Shown: one piece after another, positions 17,735 through 26,224 of the stretch | Layout: every line of letters begins with the position of its first letter | Numbering within the stretch: the stretch's first letter is position 1 | NCBI GenBank assembly: GCA_035762665.1 | Contig: DASTNZ010000040.1 | Span: 48,940 to 112,939, forward strand | Length of the DNA: 64,000 bases | Source of the DNA: JASLBX01 sp035762665 | GTDB taxonomy: Bacteria; Actinomycetota; Actinomycetes; Jiangellales; Jiangellaceae | Direction: 5' to 3' | Position numbers and translations under genes: made by a program | Notes under the pieces: generated by a model | What the model was told of the DNA's origin: nothing | The model's input: only the letters and a program-made list of their open reading frames with translations | Database searches by the model: none

Positions 17735-18091
17735 GGCCGGGTGAGTACCCCGGCACAGCTATAGCAAACGGAGCGGTTATTTGTCGCGTAGCGTAACAGT
17801 TGCGCCCGGGAAGGACCTGTCGTAGAGGTCTCGCAATTCATTTATCAATGACAGAGCAATGCCACGGCAATTTGAGGTCGGGCCATTCATCTTGCCTCAT
17901 ACCTTCTGTTCAGCGCGAGATGGATTTCGGAGAAATCCTCGATCCGGCACGGATGTCCCGTGCCAACGCTCCGCTCGACCCGATTCGTTCAGCTGCTCTG
18001 GAGAAATCGAGTGGCATCAGCATGCTTCCGCGGCGAATGCCGAGGACCGCGGTGACGACCTGCCCGGCGGTGACGAGGTGAGGACGCTAAG
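17735..18091. other. Intergenic region
   Basis: No coding sequence, RNA or obvious promoter motif is supported here. The promoter of the minus-strand epimerase gene should be at the left end. The base composition is less GC-rich near 17760-17900. Confidence 0.5.
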
Positions 18092-18209
18092 CACACCTCC
18101 GTGTTGATCATGCAATCAGGGTCGACACGCCGCAATGTCCGGTTTGTCGTCGCGGGCTAGATTCGGACAATGGCGGCGTGTCGACCCTGACTTGCATGAT
18201 CAAGGTGTG
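18092..18209. repeat. Long imperfect inverted repeat (MITE-like or large terminator)
   Basis: The left arm 18092-18142 and right arm 18162-18209 pair over about 45 positions with a few single-base gaps. The core shared sequence is TTGATCATGCAA, then TCAGGGTCGACACGCCGC, then TGTCCG. The loop is about 19 nt. It ends 4 bp before the CBS gene stop. The length exceeds that of a normal terminator, so a dispersed miniature element is possible. Confidence 0.7.
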
Positions 18210-18213
18210 GTGG

Positions 18214-18639
18214 TCACGTGTTTGGTGGTGCGGCGCTGATATCCGCCAGGGCTGACTTGGGATCCTCGGCCATTGCTAGGTCGCCGATACTGACGAAACC
18301 CTGCGGCGTGCCGTCCGCGGCGATCACCGGCAGCCGACGGATGGCGTGATCACGCATCAGCCCGACGGCCTCCGACACCGGAACGTCTGGCAGCACGCTG
18401 ATCAGGTCCTTGCTGCAGACCTCGGCCACCGTCGTCGATTCCGGCTCACGACGGGCGGCGAGCACGCGGACGGCGAGGTCTCGGTCGGTTACGATGCCCT
18501 GCACGCGCCCGCCCTCAACGACGAGCACGTCTCCCACGTCGTACTCGCTCATCAGCTCTGCGGCCTCGGTGACCGGGGCGCTCGGACTGACGCCGATCAC
18601 TTCTGGTGTCATGACGTCGGCTACGGACTGCTGTGTCAT
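18214..18639 (-). CDS. CBS-domain pair protein
   Basis: A 141-residue protein made of two CBS motifs (VADVMTPEVIGVSPSAPVTE; CSKDLISVLPDVPVSEA), each followed by the typical GIVTDRDLA or GFVSIGDLA strand-turn. Such pairs bind adenosine nucleotides and are often stress- or hypoxia-induced in actinobacteria. Two adjacent ATGs exist; the second (18639) has the better spacing from AGGAGG. The large inverted repeat follows the stop. The C-terminal tail is short and acidic. No fused catalytic domain is present. Confidence 0.88.
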   Translation of the reverse strand: MTQQSVADVMTPEVIGVSPSAPVTEAAELMSEYDVGDVLVVEGGRVQGIVTDRDLAVRVLAARREPESTTVAEVCSKDLISVLPDVPVSEAVGLMRDHAIRRLPVIAADGTPQGFVSIGDLAMAEDPKSALADISAAPPNT

Positions 18640-18871
18640 CATTCCTCCTCTGTGGTCGTGCAGTTGAGGGTCGTCATCGGCGGGTGGTCCTGCATGCTCG
18701 CGACTCCCTCCTGCTTCGAGTGCGGCATCGTTGCCTTGCAGGTACCGCACTCCGTCAGCTACCCGCTGTGTGGCCCAGTTCACCCGCCACTTCCGTCGGA
18801 TTTCTCGGCCCGCACGACTGTCCAAAACCGGCCGGCGATTGGGCTCTGCCGTCGCGGGTAACGCGGAACGC

Positions 18872-19702
18872 ATGACGTACCAGGTCACCGTCGTCGTCGC
18901 CACCCGCAACCGGCGGGACGAACTGCTCCGCACGCTCGGGCGGCACGAGGCGCCCGTGATCGTCGTCGACAACGGCTCCTCGGACGGGACGCAGGAGGCG
19001 CTCCGCATGCTGCCGAACGTCACGTTGGTCGAGCTGGACGACAACCATGGCGCCCACGCGCGGACAGTTGGTGCACAACGGGCGGGTACGCCGTACGTCG
19101 CATTCGCCGACGACGACTCGTGGTGGGCGCCCGGCGCACTGGAGCGAGCGGCGAGGATCATGCGTGAACATCCCCGGCTTGCGGTGCTTGCCGCGCAGGT
19201 GAGGGTGATGCCGCGGGACGAGTTGGATCCATTTTGCCGACTGATGACCGACTCTCCGCTCGGGCGCGAACCTGACCTGCCGGGGCCATCGGTGCTGGGT
19301 TTCATGGCTTGTGCGGCTGTTGTGCACCGAGGAGCCTTTCTAGCCGTGGGCGGCTTTGACGACATCGTGCGGTTCCCGGGGGAGGAGGAGCGGGTCGCTC
19401 TCGACCTTGCAGCGGCAGGATTGGCGTTGGCCTACGTGGACGAGGTCGTCGCCTACCATGAGCCGTCGCCGAGCCGGCACTCCACGAGTGAGCGAAAGGC
19501 CGCCGTCACGAGGAGTCGCGTGTTGACTTCGATGATGCGCCGTCCATGGCCGGTCGTAGCCCGCCAGCTCGCGTCGGCGGTGCGCTCCGGTGCGGGGGAT
19601 CGGGCGGGTGTCGGCAGGGCGGTGCCGGAAATGTGGGCGGCATTACGCCACCGATCGGTCATCCCGTCCGCCGTCGAATCGCGCCTCGGAACGCTGACGT
19701 AA
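18872..19702 (+). CDS. Family 2 glycosyltransferase
   Basis: A 276-residue GT-A enzyme: VTVVVATRNRRDELLRTL opens the domain, VVDNGSSDGT is the UDP-sugar loop and AFADDDSWWAPGAL the metal-binding DxD region. VGGFDDIVRFPGEEERVALD is the acceptor-side motif. There are no membrane segments. Family relatives include actinobacterial glycosyltransferases next to stress genes. The start ATG 18872 has only a weak RBS (GCGGA). It is divergent from the CBS gene; 232 bp separate the starts, enough for two promoters. Substrate unknown. Confidence 0.82.
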   Translation: MTYQVTVVVATRNRRDELLRTLGRHEAPVIVVDNGSSDGTQEALRMLPNVTLVELDDNHGAHARTVGAQRAGTPYVAFADDDSWWAPGALERAARIMREHPRLAVLAAQVRVMPRDELDPFCRLMTDSPLGREPDLPGPSVLGFMACAAVVHRGAFLAVGGFDDIVRFPGEEERVALDLAAAGLALAYVDEVVAYHEPSPSRHSTSERKAAVTRSRVLTSMMRRPWPVVARQLASAVRSGAGDRAGVGRAVPEMWAALRHRSVIPSAVESRLGTLT

Positions 19703-19738
19703 AGCTCTCGCCGCTGTTCTGGTGATACGGGCGGCGCC

Positions 19739-20257
19739 TCATCGGGCTGCGAAGGTGTCCTCCGCTGTCCTGATCCGCAGCTCTTCAAGGAGTTCGGCCT
19801 GCCGCGCCGCGCGTTCGATGAGGCGGTCGAGCCGTGCCGGGTCGAGGCGATCATCGCGGTCGGCGAGCCGGCGCAGCAATACCCAGCCCGCGACCTTGCC
19901 CTCGACCGCGAGCCGTAACGCCTCGACCTCGAGCACGTCGCTGACCGGTGAACGGCCGAAGATGCGGCCATTCAGCTTAAGGCGGCCGAGCTTTTCCAGC
20001 GCCCATGTCGCGATCTGCTTATACCTGCGCGCCGGCACTTTCAACCTGGCCATGATGTCGAGTAACTCGGCGCGGTCCCTGACGATTTCGGCGGCGATCT
20101 GCTGCAGCAAGGTCTGGTCCCGACCGTGCTGGCGAGCCGCCCGCCGCGCCAGCTCAATCGCTCCTGCGGCACCGGCCAGGTGGTCGTTGAGATAGACACC
20201 GATCCAGTCGTCCTTGTGAGCAAGGCGCTGCCTTGAGCGTGGGCCGAACGGTCCCAT
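19739..20257 (-). CDS. Hypothetical helical protein
   Basis: About 172 residues, mostly helical, rich in Leu, Ala, Arg and Asp. The N-terminal half (WIGVYLNDHLAGAAGAIELA, then QIAAEIVRDRAELLDIM) looks like an antiparallel helical bundle, as in ferritin-like folds, but no metal-ligand pattern is clear. The second ATG (20257) is used because GGAGG sits 6 bases upstream. Its start overlaps the end of the BON/SRPBCC gene, so the two are co-transcribed and probably act together. I do not recognise the family. Confidence 0.7.
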   Translation of the reverse strand: MGPFGPRSRQRLAHKDDWIGVYLNDHLAGAAGAIELARRAARQHGRDQTLLQQIAAEIVRDRAELLDIMARLKVPARRYKQIATWALEKLGRLKLNGRIFGRSPVSDVLEVEALRLAVEGKVAGWVLLRRLADRDDRLDPARLDRLIERAARQAELLEELRIRTAEDTFAAR

Positions 20258-20259
20258 GG

Positions 20260-21336
20260 TCATCCTCCAGCCTGGTCGGGCCTGGTCGAGATCCGGTTCG
20301 CCAGGAGCGCCCGCAGCCGCTGCAGGCTGTCCTGCACCTTGCGGGTGGGGTCGCCTCCGAGGGCGCTGGTGACCGCGTGGCCGACCGCTCCGGCGATCGG
20401 GTTGTAGAAGAGATGCATTTGCACCCGACTACGCCCACCGCTGTCGGGATCGACCCGGATCGCTCCCGCGTGCGCGACGAGCTGGTCCTCCATGGTGCGC
20501 CACGCGATCTCGCGGCCCTCGACTCGCTTGGTCTCCTCGGCGGCGAACCGAATGTGCGTGCCCGCCGGTCCGGCGACAATCCAGTGAGTGCGCCCGTCGC
20601 CGGCGGGCGCCACCTCATGAACGTCCGGCATGAATTCTGCGAAGGAGGCGTAGTCACTGACGACAGGCCATACCCCGTCGGGTGCCGCATCGATATTCAT
20701 CGCCGCCTGGACGTCCACTGCTCGGCGCCCGGCATTGATACCGGTGATCCGCTTGAGCGGAAGGTTGGTCGCGGCCCTGAGCGCCACGACCGAACCGGCG
20801 CCACGGAGCGCCCAGCGCACGGGCGGCGAAAAGCGACGCGATGTCGCCCACGCCGCTGCAGCGCTGGAGGTGGCGACCAAACGGGCCGCGGGAGACCAAT
20901 GTTGTTGAAACATCGCCGGCTTCGCCTCGCGGCGCACGACGTGGCCATCGAGCGTCACGATGGCGTTCTCCGCACTGACATCGACAGCGTGCGGATCCCC
21001 TATGTGACGGCCAGTCGTTTCCTGGACACGCTGCTCGAGCACAGTGTCGTCCGCCTCAACATCGCGGCTTTGGTAACGGGCAGCCGCCGCGAGGCCACGG
21101 GTCCGGTTGGCTACATCGCGGACGAGCACCCCGACTCCGTTGGTGGCCCGCCGCACTGCCCGCACCGCCCTGTCTTGGGCGCGAGTTCGGCGGGACCGTT
21201 CACGATCCGGGTCGAGGAAGTATTCGATGGCCGCACTAGTGCCAAGCCCTGCTCCGGCGATTCCGGCGGCCTGCACCGGTGCCGGGCGGGCTTCTTGCAC
21301 AGGCATGAGTCGGCGTAGTTGTTGTAGTGCGCGCAT
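20260..21336 (-). CDS. BON-like plus SRPBCC-domain protein
   Basis: A 358-residue protein. After a basic N-terminus (residues about 45-75) comes a BON-like region around 90-140 (ADDTVLEQRVQETTGRHIGD, NAIVTLDGHVVRREAKPAMF). Small hydrophobic segments follow at about 155-195. An SRPBCC domain fills 205-345 (VDVQAAMNIDAAPDGVWPVV, YASFAEFMPDVHEV, EIAWRTMEDQLVAHAGAI). BON domains bind membranes or phospholipid; with SRPBCC this suggests an envelope-associated lipid-binding role. It is first in a two-gene operon. Function inferred from domains only. Confidence 0.8.
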   Translation of the reverse strand: MRALQQLRRLMPVQEARPAPVQAAGIAGAGLGTSAAIEYFLDPDRERSRRTRAQDRAVRAVRRATNGVGVLVRDVANRTRGLAAAARYQSRDVEADDTVLEQRVQETTGRHIGDPHAVDVSAENAIVTLDGHVVRREAKPAMFQQHWSPAARLVATSSAAAAWATSRRFSPPVRWALRGAGSVVALRAATNLPLKRITGINAGRRAVDVQAAMNIDAAPDGVWPVVSDYASFAEFMPDVHEVAPAGDGRTHWIVAGPAGTHIRFAAEETKRVEGREIAWRTMEDQLVAHAGAIRVDPDSGGRSRVQMHLFYNPIAGAVGHAVTSALGGDPTRKVQDSLQRLRALLANRISTRPDQAGG

Positions 21337-21469
21337 GGAACCTTCCCCCTGTTCGGTTGCCGTCAGCAGCGCGTACCCGGACCTGGTAGTGGTAACCCGT
21401 TGTCACCGAACATGGGTTTCCGGCCCCGCGACGAAGTAAGTGGCCGTGCCCGCGAGAAGGGAGATTCCT

Positions 21470-21746
21470 ATGGCTGCCAAGTCTCGTACCACGACTGACC
21501 ACCACGAGATCCGCCGCTGGGTGGAGGAGCACGGCGGGCGACCGGCCAGCGTTCGGGACACCGAGACCGCGAACGCCGTCGGTATGTTGCGCATCGACTT
21601 CCCGGGTGGGACCGAAGGGGTCGACTCGAGCACATCTCCTGGGACGAGTGGTTTCAGAAGTTCGAGGAAGGCGGGCTCGCGCTCGTCTACCAGCAGGAAA
21701 GGCGTCGGGCGAGAACAGCACGTTCGCCAAGCTCGTCTCGCGTTGA
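21470..21746 (+). pseudogene. Small conserved actinobacterial protein, two frameshifts
   Basis: From the ATG at 21470 (RBS GAAGGGAG) the frame encodes HHEIRRWVEEHGGRPASVRD and MLRIDFPGG. Near 21630 the homology moves to a second frame: LEHISWDEWFQKFEEGGLAL and VYQQE. Near 21705 it moves again, to GENSTFAKLVSR with a stop at 21744-21746. These three blocks are the successive conserved parts of a small family of unknown function often found in actinobacteria. Two indels break it. A paralogue with an internal deletion is at 28814-29056. Confidence 0.75.
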
Positions 21747-21859
21747 TCGGACCGGCCGGGGTCCCACCGCGACCACCGTCCCCAGGCGGGCCGCATGCCG
21801 CAACGAGATCTACGGTGGTGCGGCGGTCCGTGGCCAGCCCGCTGCCGGCCATGGTCAGT

Positions 21860-22573
21860 TCACGACATCCGGCACTGCCAGATCGTCAGTCGCCAGAACA
21901 GCCGACTGCCTCGCTGGCTCAGCCGGATCACGCCGTCAGCGAGCAATCGAGCCACTTCGCGTGCCCTGATCACCACCTCGGGCAGCGGGAATTCGCGACT
22001 CGCGACGGCTCGCATGCCTGGCCCGAACACCCGCTGGGCCGCCTGCAGCACGACTGACTCATTCTGAAGGCTGCCGGTGGGGAGGAAAACGCTTCCGCCA
22101 GGCGCGATGTGGTCTTCGATGCCGGCAAGCATGGCTACGGGAAGTTCAGCACCGGTAGGGCCGCCACCTCGTCCGTCCGGGAACCAGCCAGTGGCTGAAG
22201 CGATGGCGTCAGGCACGCCGCTAACGTCTGCGATCACGACGTCGGCGCGGACGTCAGGTACCGGTTCGAATAACGACCCGCAGCGGAACTCCGTGTCCTC
22301 GGCCAAGCCGAGTCGCTCCGCATTAGTGGTGGCGCACATTACCGCGGCCGGCGATACGTCACACCCAATCACCCGGCTGGCACCCAGTCGAGCCGCCGCG
22401 AAGCTCAAGACACCGCATCCGCATCCGATATCCAGCACTGTGTCTCCCGCCTTGATGCGCATGGCATCAGCGAGGACCCGGCTTGTGCTGCTGGGCATGA
22501 ATACGCCCGGCTGCACCGTCAGCGAGAATGGCCCGCCGGCACCGGTCCACGTGTAAGACTGGCTCTCGCTCAC
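21860..22573 (-). CDS. SAM-dependent methyltransferase (PrmA/RsmC-like)
   Basis: A 237-residue class I methyltransferase. VLDIGCGCGVLSFAAARLGA is motif I (the SAM glycine loop), GCDVSPAAV the acidic motif II, ADVVIADVSGVPDAIASATG motif IV in place of the N/DPPF of some relatives. The N-terminus FSLTVQPGVFMPSSTSRVLA matches methyltransferases that act on ribosomal components or small molecules. A GTG start at 22573 is chosen because AAGGAG lies 6 bases upstream; a longer frame to 22780 lacks support. Substrate unknown. Confidence 0.82.
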   Translation of the reverse strand: MSESQSYTWTGAGGPFSLTVQPGVFMPSSTSRVLADAMRIKAGDTVLDIGCGCGVLSFAAARLGASRVIGCDVSPAAVMCATTNAERLGLAEDTEFRCGSLFEPVPDVRADVVIADVSGVPDAIASATGWFPDGRGGGPTGAELPVAMLAGIEDHIAPGGSVFLPTGSLQNESVVLQAAQRVFGPGMRAVASREFPLPEVVIRAREVARLLADGVIRLSQRGSRLFWRLTIWQCRMS

Positions 22574-22698
22574 AACTTTCTCCTTGGCCTCAAGACGGGC
22601 GACGTCAGTGCTGCTGGGGCGAACTTCTAGCTGCGCTCCACGGTTGCCGTAACAGCCGTCGTGCCCCCGATTCAGTGGACACTTGTGTTGTGCCCCGT

Positions 22699-22923
22699 CT
22701 ACGGCGTCCGTAACTGATTTTGCCAGGAAGCCGGACCTACCAATACTAGGCGGCTGGGTAAACCTTCGAGCATCACCCACTGGGCGAAGACGATCGTGAC
22801 GCCGACGCCCAGCGCGCTCTCCGAACTTCCGTTACATGACCGGTTTGTCTGGGTCGCCGTCTCGCCCTTCGGTGGGTCGAACTGCAGGCTCTTGGTGTAC
22901 GGATCCTCGCGTCCCACGGTCAT
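22699..22923 (-). CDS. Small hypothetical protein, possible membrane segment
   Basis: 74 codons whose ATG (22923) overlaps the stop of the 46-codon frame upstream (ATGA). There is one hydrophobic stretch (VGVTIVFAQWVMLEG). The N-terminal half is hydrophilic. The coupling supports it being real; otherwise nothing is recognisable. The 125 bp downstream hold no gene. Confidence 0.35.
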   Translation of the reverse strand: MTVGREDPYTKSLQFDPPKGETATQTNRSCNGSSESALGVGVTIVFAQWVMLEGLPSRLVLVGPASWQNQLRTP

Positions 22924-23060
22924 GGCTGCATGGCCTGGACGTACCTGTCCCGCGCGTCCTCGACGGTTCTCTGACCGGTCACGATCTCGTGCGCGAGGTT
23001 GATGGCCAGGAAGTGGCTCTCATAAATGCTCGGTGGTTGGCTGGTCGTCATGTCGGTCAT
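22920..23060 (-). CDS. Small hypothetical protein (46 aa)
   Basis: A short frame from ATG 23060 (or 23051) encoding YESHFLAINLAHEIVTGQRT and VEDARDRYVQAMQP, an amphipathic, helix-forming sequence of normal composition. It overlaps the next small gene by 4 bp. There is no clear RBS. The divergent PEBP gene starts 86 bp away. Confidence 0.4.
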   Translation of the reverse strand: MTDMTTSQPPSIYESHFLAINLAHEIVTGQRTVEDARDRYVQAMQP

Positions 23061-23146
23061 TGGTTTGATTCGCACGACGCAGACCCGACCGGTCATCCGG
23101 CAACTGCGCGCGTTTTCCAGTCCTCGGGCAGGGGTATCGAGCAGTC

Positions 23147-23599
23147 ATGGAACAGATCGACGTGCGCAGTTCGACAATCGACGATGGCGGGCGCATCCCT
23201 GATCGGCACAGCCATGACGGACCGAACATTTCGCCGGCCATCGAATGGGTCGGAGTACCCAAAGAGGCGGCCGAGGTCGTGCTCATGTGCGCGGACCCGG
23301 ACGCTCCGAGCGGTACGTTCTTGCACTGGTTGGTGACGGGGATCGATCCACACACCGGCGGCGTGCCGGAGGGACGCACACCCCCGGGCGGCCGTGAGTG
23401 GGCTAACGGCTTCGGCGAGCAGGGCTGGGGTGGGCCGGCGCCGCCACCGGGTGACGGACCACATCGTTACCTGTTCGAGGTCTACGCCTTAGCCCAGCCG
23501 ATCGAGCTGCCTGACCGCCCGAGCGCTGACGATGTCCGCCGGGCTACCGAGGGAATTACGATGGCGCAGGGAACACTCCTCGGCCGGTACGAGCGTTAA
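23147..23599 (+). CDS. PEBP family protein (YbhB/YbcL)
   Basis: A 150-residue phosphatidylethanolamine-binding-protein homologue. DGPNISPAIEWVGVPKEAAE and LMCADPDAPSGTFLHWLVTG are the two conserved ligand-site blocks, with the DPD and the HW-containing strand. GPAPPPGDGPHRYLFEVYAL is the C-terminal block. The length is right for the bacterial cytosolic members, whose function is not known. There is only a weak RBS. The stop overlaps the convergent small membrane gene by 4 bp. Confidence 0.92.
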   Translation: MEQIDVRSSTIDDGGRIPDRHSHDGPNISPAIEWVGVPKEAAEVVLMCADPDAPSGTFLHWLVTGIDPHTGGVPEGRTPPGGREWANGFGEQGWGGPAPPPGDGPHRYLFEVYALAQPIELPDRPSADDVRRATEGITMAQGTLLGRYER

Positions 23600-23787
23600 C
23601 TGCCGTTGTGCGCGTAAGCATTGTGCGGTGGCTCACGCCACGGAATCTCCAGGCAGACCGCCCCCCAGGTCAAACCAATGGCGATGACAAGGAACCAACT
23701 TAAGCCGAGCGCGGCGGCGAAGAGCCCGATGGCGAGTGTCGAAACCCAAGCCCACCACTTGATGCGCCGGGGTTCGGCCGCGTCCAT
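23596..23787 (-). CDS. Small membrane protein, possibly frameshifted
   Basis: 63 residues with two hydrophobic helices (WWAWVSTLAIGLFAAALGLS, FLVIAIGLTWGAVCL) and a hydrophilic tail. Immediately upstream another frame (to 23845) encodes a further membrane-type stretch (LAALGYVVVIIGLVGLP) and stops making sense where this one starts, near 23785. The original gene may therefore have had three helices and one frameshift. No family recognised. Confidence 0.5.
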   Translation of the reverse strand: MDAAEPRRIKWWAWVSTLAIGLFAAALGLSWFLVIAIGLTWGAVCLEIPWREPPHNAYAHNGS

Positions 23788-24011
23788 GCATGGGTAGTCC
23801 TACCAATCCAATGATCACGACAACGTAGCCGAGGGCAGCCAGCACCAGAGCACGAGCATCCGAGTGCCCATAGCCGCGTCCTCATGCGCCGTCAACCCGT
23901 TCGGTGCTCTTACCCACCCCCCGGGGCGCTCATGCCGGATGGCTTATCCATACTCGGGGTTCCGCGGCGCATACCGGGGTAAAGAGTGACTCCGCTGTCC
24001 TGGAGGTCATG

Positions 24012-24242
24012 ATGAGTCAGACAACTGAGCAGGAGATCGTGCGGATCGACGCCACGCTCGAGTCGTTGCAGCAGAAGCGTCGTAAGTGCACAGATCCGGC
24101 GGAGATCCTGCGGGTCAGCGAGTCGATCGACCTGAGTCTCGACGAGCGGCTGCGCCTCATGAGTGACAGGGACGGCAAGAACGGCCGGAAGCGCAATTCC
24201 GGCGCCCTGGGCCGCGGACGCCGTCGGCAAGGTTCTTACTAG
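24012..24242 (+). CDS. Small hypothetical coiled-coil protein
   Basis: 76 residues: EQEIVRIDATLESLQQKRRK then ESIDLSLDERLRLMSDRD, helical with heptad-like Leu/Ile spacing, and a basic Gly/Arg-rich tail. The second of two tandem ATGs is used because GGAGG is 5 bases upstream. It is flanked by convergent and divergent short genes. Unknown function. Confidence 0.55.
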   Translation: MSQTTEQEIVRIDATLESLQQKRRKCTDPAEILRVSESIDLSLDERLRLMSDRDGKNGRKRNSGALGRGRRRQGSY

Positions 24243-24347
24243 CGCCAGTTGCGGCCGCAGCCGGTTGGGACCGGCGCGACAGGTTCGCCCCTTCCAGTCA
24301 CCTGATCGCCCTTGGCGCGACGATCAGGTGACCGCGAAATGACGAGA

Positions 24348-24551
24348 TCAAGGGATCGGTTCTGGTTCAGGTCGTGGTTCGGGCTCTGGCAACGGTCCCG
24401 GCGGTGGGCCGGTCGGGCTCGGCTCGGGCGTGGGTGCCGGTGGCACCGGGCGCTCGGGCGCCGGTCCCGGCGGTGTCGGATCGGCCATAGGGCGAGTCGG
24501 CGGAGTCGGATCGGGATCCGGCCCCGGTGGTACGGGGCTGGCGAACGTCAT
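24348..24551 (-). CDS. Proline-rich short protein
   Basis: 67 residues from ATG 24551, almost entirely Pro-Glu/Pro-Asp/Pro-Thr repeats (PGPDPDPTPP, PAPERPVPPAPTPEPSP, PEPEPRPEPEP). Such acidic PxP peptides occur in actinobacterial genomes, usually unannotated. A plus-strand reading gives a Gly/Arg-rich frame that looks less natural. The repeat nature of the DNA (GGNTCN-like) lowers confidence. Confidence 0.45.
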   Translation of the reverse strand: MTFASPVPPGPDPDPTPPTRPMADPTPPGPAPERPVPPAPTPEPSPTGPPPGPLPEPEPRPEPEPIP

Positions 24552-24606
24552 CGAATGCGTACCCTTCCTGGTTCTGCAGGAACCATCGGTGTGGCACGGG
24601 TTGGCA

Positions 24607-25104
24607 TCAGGGCACCGGCGCTGTTGCTCTGCCGCCAAGCGTGGCCAGACCCACGATCCAGCCCACGAAGAGGCCATATCCTGCTCCGACGCCGGCTGCC
24701 TGGAGGGCCCCGAGTAGCGAAGGGTCGCTCTGGATCAAAGCAGCCAGGAGTCCGGCGGCCGCACCCGCGAAGATGTAGGCGGCCCATCCAGCCAGCAACT
24801 GGCTGACCGTCCCCCGGACTCGCGCTAGCTGCGAACCAGGTAGCAGGGTCAGGAACACGCCGGAGAAAGCAATGACCAGCAGGGCGCGGAGAATGGCGGC
24901 GAAATTGTCTCTCACCGTCGCGTCCGCGTCGAACTGCCAGGACGGCCAGGCAAGCAGGTGCAGGAACCACCCTCCGGCCGTTTCAGGATCCGCGTTGTCC
25001 CGGACCCAGTCGACGTACAACGGGCTGCCGAACACAGCCACGAGCACGAATGCCGCGACGAGTCCTAATCCAGTCGCGGTGCGGTACCGAGTAGCAACCA
25101 CCAT
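24607..25104 (-). CDS. Hypothetical membrane protein
   Basis: 165 residues with four likely transmembrane segments: TGLGLVAAFVLVAVFG (about 11-26), AILRALLVIAFSGVFLTLL (about 69-87), LLAGWAAYIFAGAAAGLLAA (about 103-122) and an Ala/Gly-rich one near the C-terminus. A soluble loop of about 40 residues between the first two carries several Trp and Asp. No motif identifies the function. It is probably monocistronic. Confidence 0.7.
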   Translation of the reverse strand: MVVATRYRTATGLGLVAAFVLVAVFGSPLYVDWVRDNADPETAGGWFLHLLAWPSWQFDADATVRDNFAAILRALLVIAFSGVFLTLLPGSQLARVRGTVSQLLAGWAAYIFAGAAAGLLAALIQSDPSLLGALQAAGVGAGYGLFVGWIVGLATLGGRATAPVP

Positions 25105-25172
25105 GCATGGTCAATTCCCGGCATAGAGCACCACAAACCAATGATCGTCAGCGAAGCTGGCCGACAAACCGG

Positions 25173-25937
25173 TCATATCGACCAGTGGACGAATTGCTGG
25201 CCTGTAAGGGCTCGAAGGCGGGTGGCATCCTCCACAAACTCGTGAGCGAGCCGGTTCCGAAGGCCGTCCGGCACGGCGACGTCGCGACCCCTTGCCACGT
25301 TCCACCGCTGCGCCGGCGGAAAATGCTGGGGCGGTTCGACCCCAAGGAACCGGTAGACCAGCTTCAGGCCGAGTTGGGGATCGTGAAGAAGATCCGCCTG
25401 GTCCATGATCATGATCTGCTCGCGCGAAAAGTGCTCGAGAAACGGCGCGAGGCGATCGCAGTAGCGACCCCTGGCGATGTACTGGCTGGCTGGGTCTAGG
25501 AGCGCTTCGGCGACGGGGCGCGTCTCGGTGCCGTCGGCACGGTGGTGGCGGTACTGCGAGACGGCCCGATCTATCGGGTCCCGGACGAGGTACACCAGGC
25601 GCACGCCCGGTATCGCGCCCACCATCCGACCGGCTACCTCCGGGTGGTCAGGGGACGTGTAGCCCGGCGAGGACTCCCCCCGGACGGCAGCCCGGCCGTC
25701 GAACTGGCGCGCGTACCACTCGAGTCCGCGATGCCAGGTCGAGGACGCGCCCTCGCCCGGATTGGTGGCCGGACCGAAGAAGAAGTTGAGTTCCTTGGCG
25801 CTGGCCATCGCTACATCGGGGTGCTGGTCAAGTAGGCCATGCAAGGCGGTCGTGCCGCATTTCATGGCACCAATGATGATCAAATTTGGCAATGCGCCGG
25901 GTGTCGCCCCGGCTTTCGGACCGCCGGAGCTGGTCAT
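25173..25937 (-). CDS. PAPS-dependent sulfotransferase
   Basis: 254 residues. IIGAMKCGTTALHGLLDQHP is the 5'-phosphosulfate loop and VYLVRDPIDRAVSQYRHH the 3'-phosphate-binding motif of PAPS-dependent sulfotransferases. FFGPATNPGEG, WYARQF and GESSPGYTS are typical of bacterial heparan-like or lipid sulfotransferases. The ATG at 25937 overlaps by 4 bp (ATGA) with the stop of the LigD polymerase remnant, so it is coupled to the ligase transcript. The acceptor is unknown. The longer in-frame upstream reading is the shadow of that remnant. Confidence 0.85.
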   Translation of the reverse strand: MTSSGGPKAGATPGALPNLIIIGAMKCGTTALHGLLDQHPDVAMASAKELNFFFGPATNPGEGASSTWHRGLEWYARQFDGRAAVRGESSPGYTSPDHPEVAGRMVGAIPGVRLVYLVRDPIDRAVSQYRHHRADGTETRPVAEALLDPASQYIARGRYCDRLAPFLEHFSREQIMIMDQADLLHDPQLGLKLVYRFLGVEPPQHFPPAQRWNVARGRDVAVPDGLRNRLAHEFVEDATRLRALTGQQFVHWSI

Positions 25938-26224
25938 CGACAGGCCCGTTGCGCTAGCAGTGAGGCGCCAAGCCTGATGGTGTCGGTCATCCGAACATCT
26001 CCTATGACGCAAAAGTCGATGTCCTGCTGCTTGCGCTCGGTCCACACCGGCGCAATCGACACCCAGTCGGGACGCCACGGCGGGCATTGCTTTTCGTAGA
26101 AATGCGGACCATCGACACCATGCGGGTAGCGCTTCATGGTCAGCCCCCGGCCGGCGAGGTGCGGTAGCTTGAGCTCCCGGCCCTCGACCGCGACCGTGCC
26201 TTCAGCCAGTTGAGCGGTGGGCAT
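25934..26224 (-). pseudogene. LigD polymerase-domain remnant
   Basis: The frame from ATG 26224 reads VAVEGRELKL, then jumps directly to PHLAGRGLTMKRYPHGVDGP and FYEKQCPPWRPDW, the start of the LigD primase-polymerase domain. The roughly 30 residues normally between them (NLDKVLYP to the catalytic start) are absent. The frame stops soon after DFCVIGDVR, so the catalytic Asp residues and about two thirds of the domain are lost. The start overlaps the ligase stop (TAATG). Confidence 0.75.

Noticed and set aside
22574..22780. N-terminal extension of the methyltransferase to 22780
   Set aside because: The extra 69 residues have no domain character; the GTG at 22573 has a well-placed AAGGAG.
24312..24806. 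Plus-strand Arg/Gly-rich reading frame
   Set aside because: It is the reverse of a Pro-rich minus-strand frame and of the membrane-protein gene; low-complexity composition.
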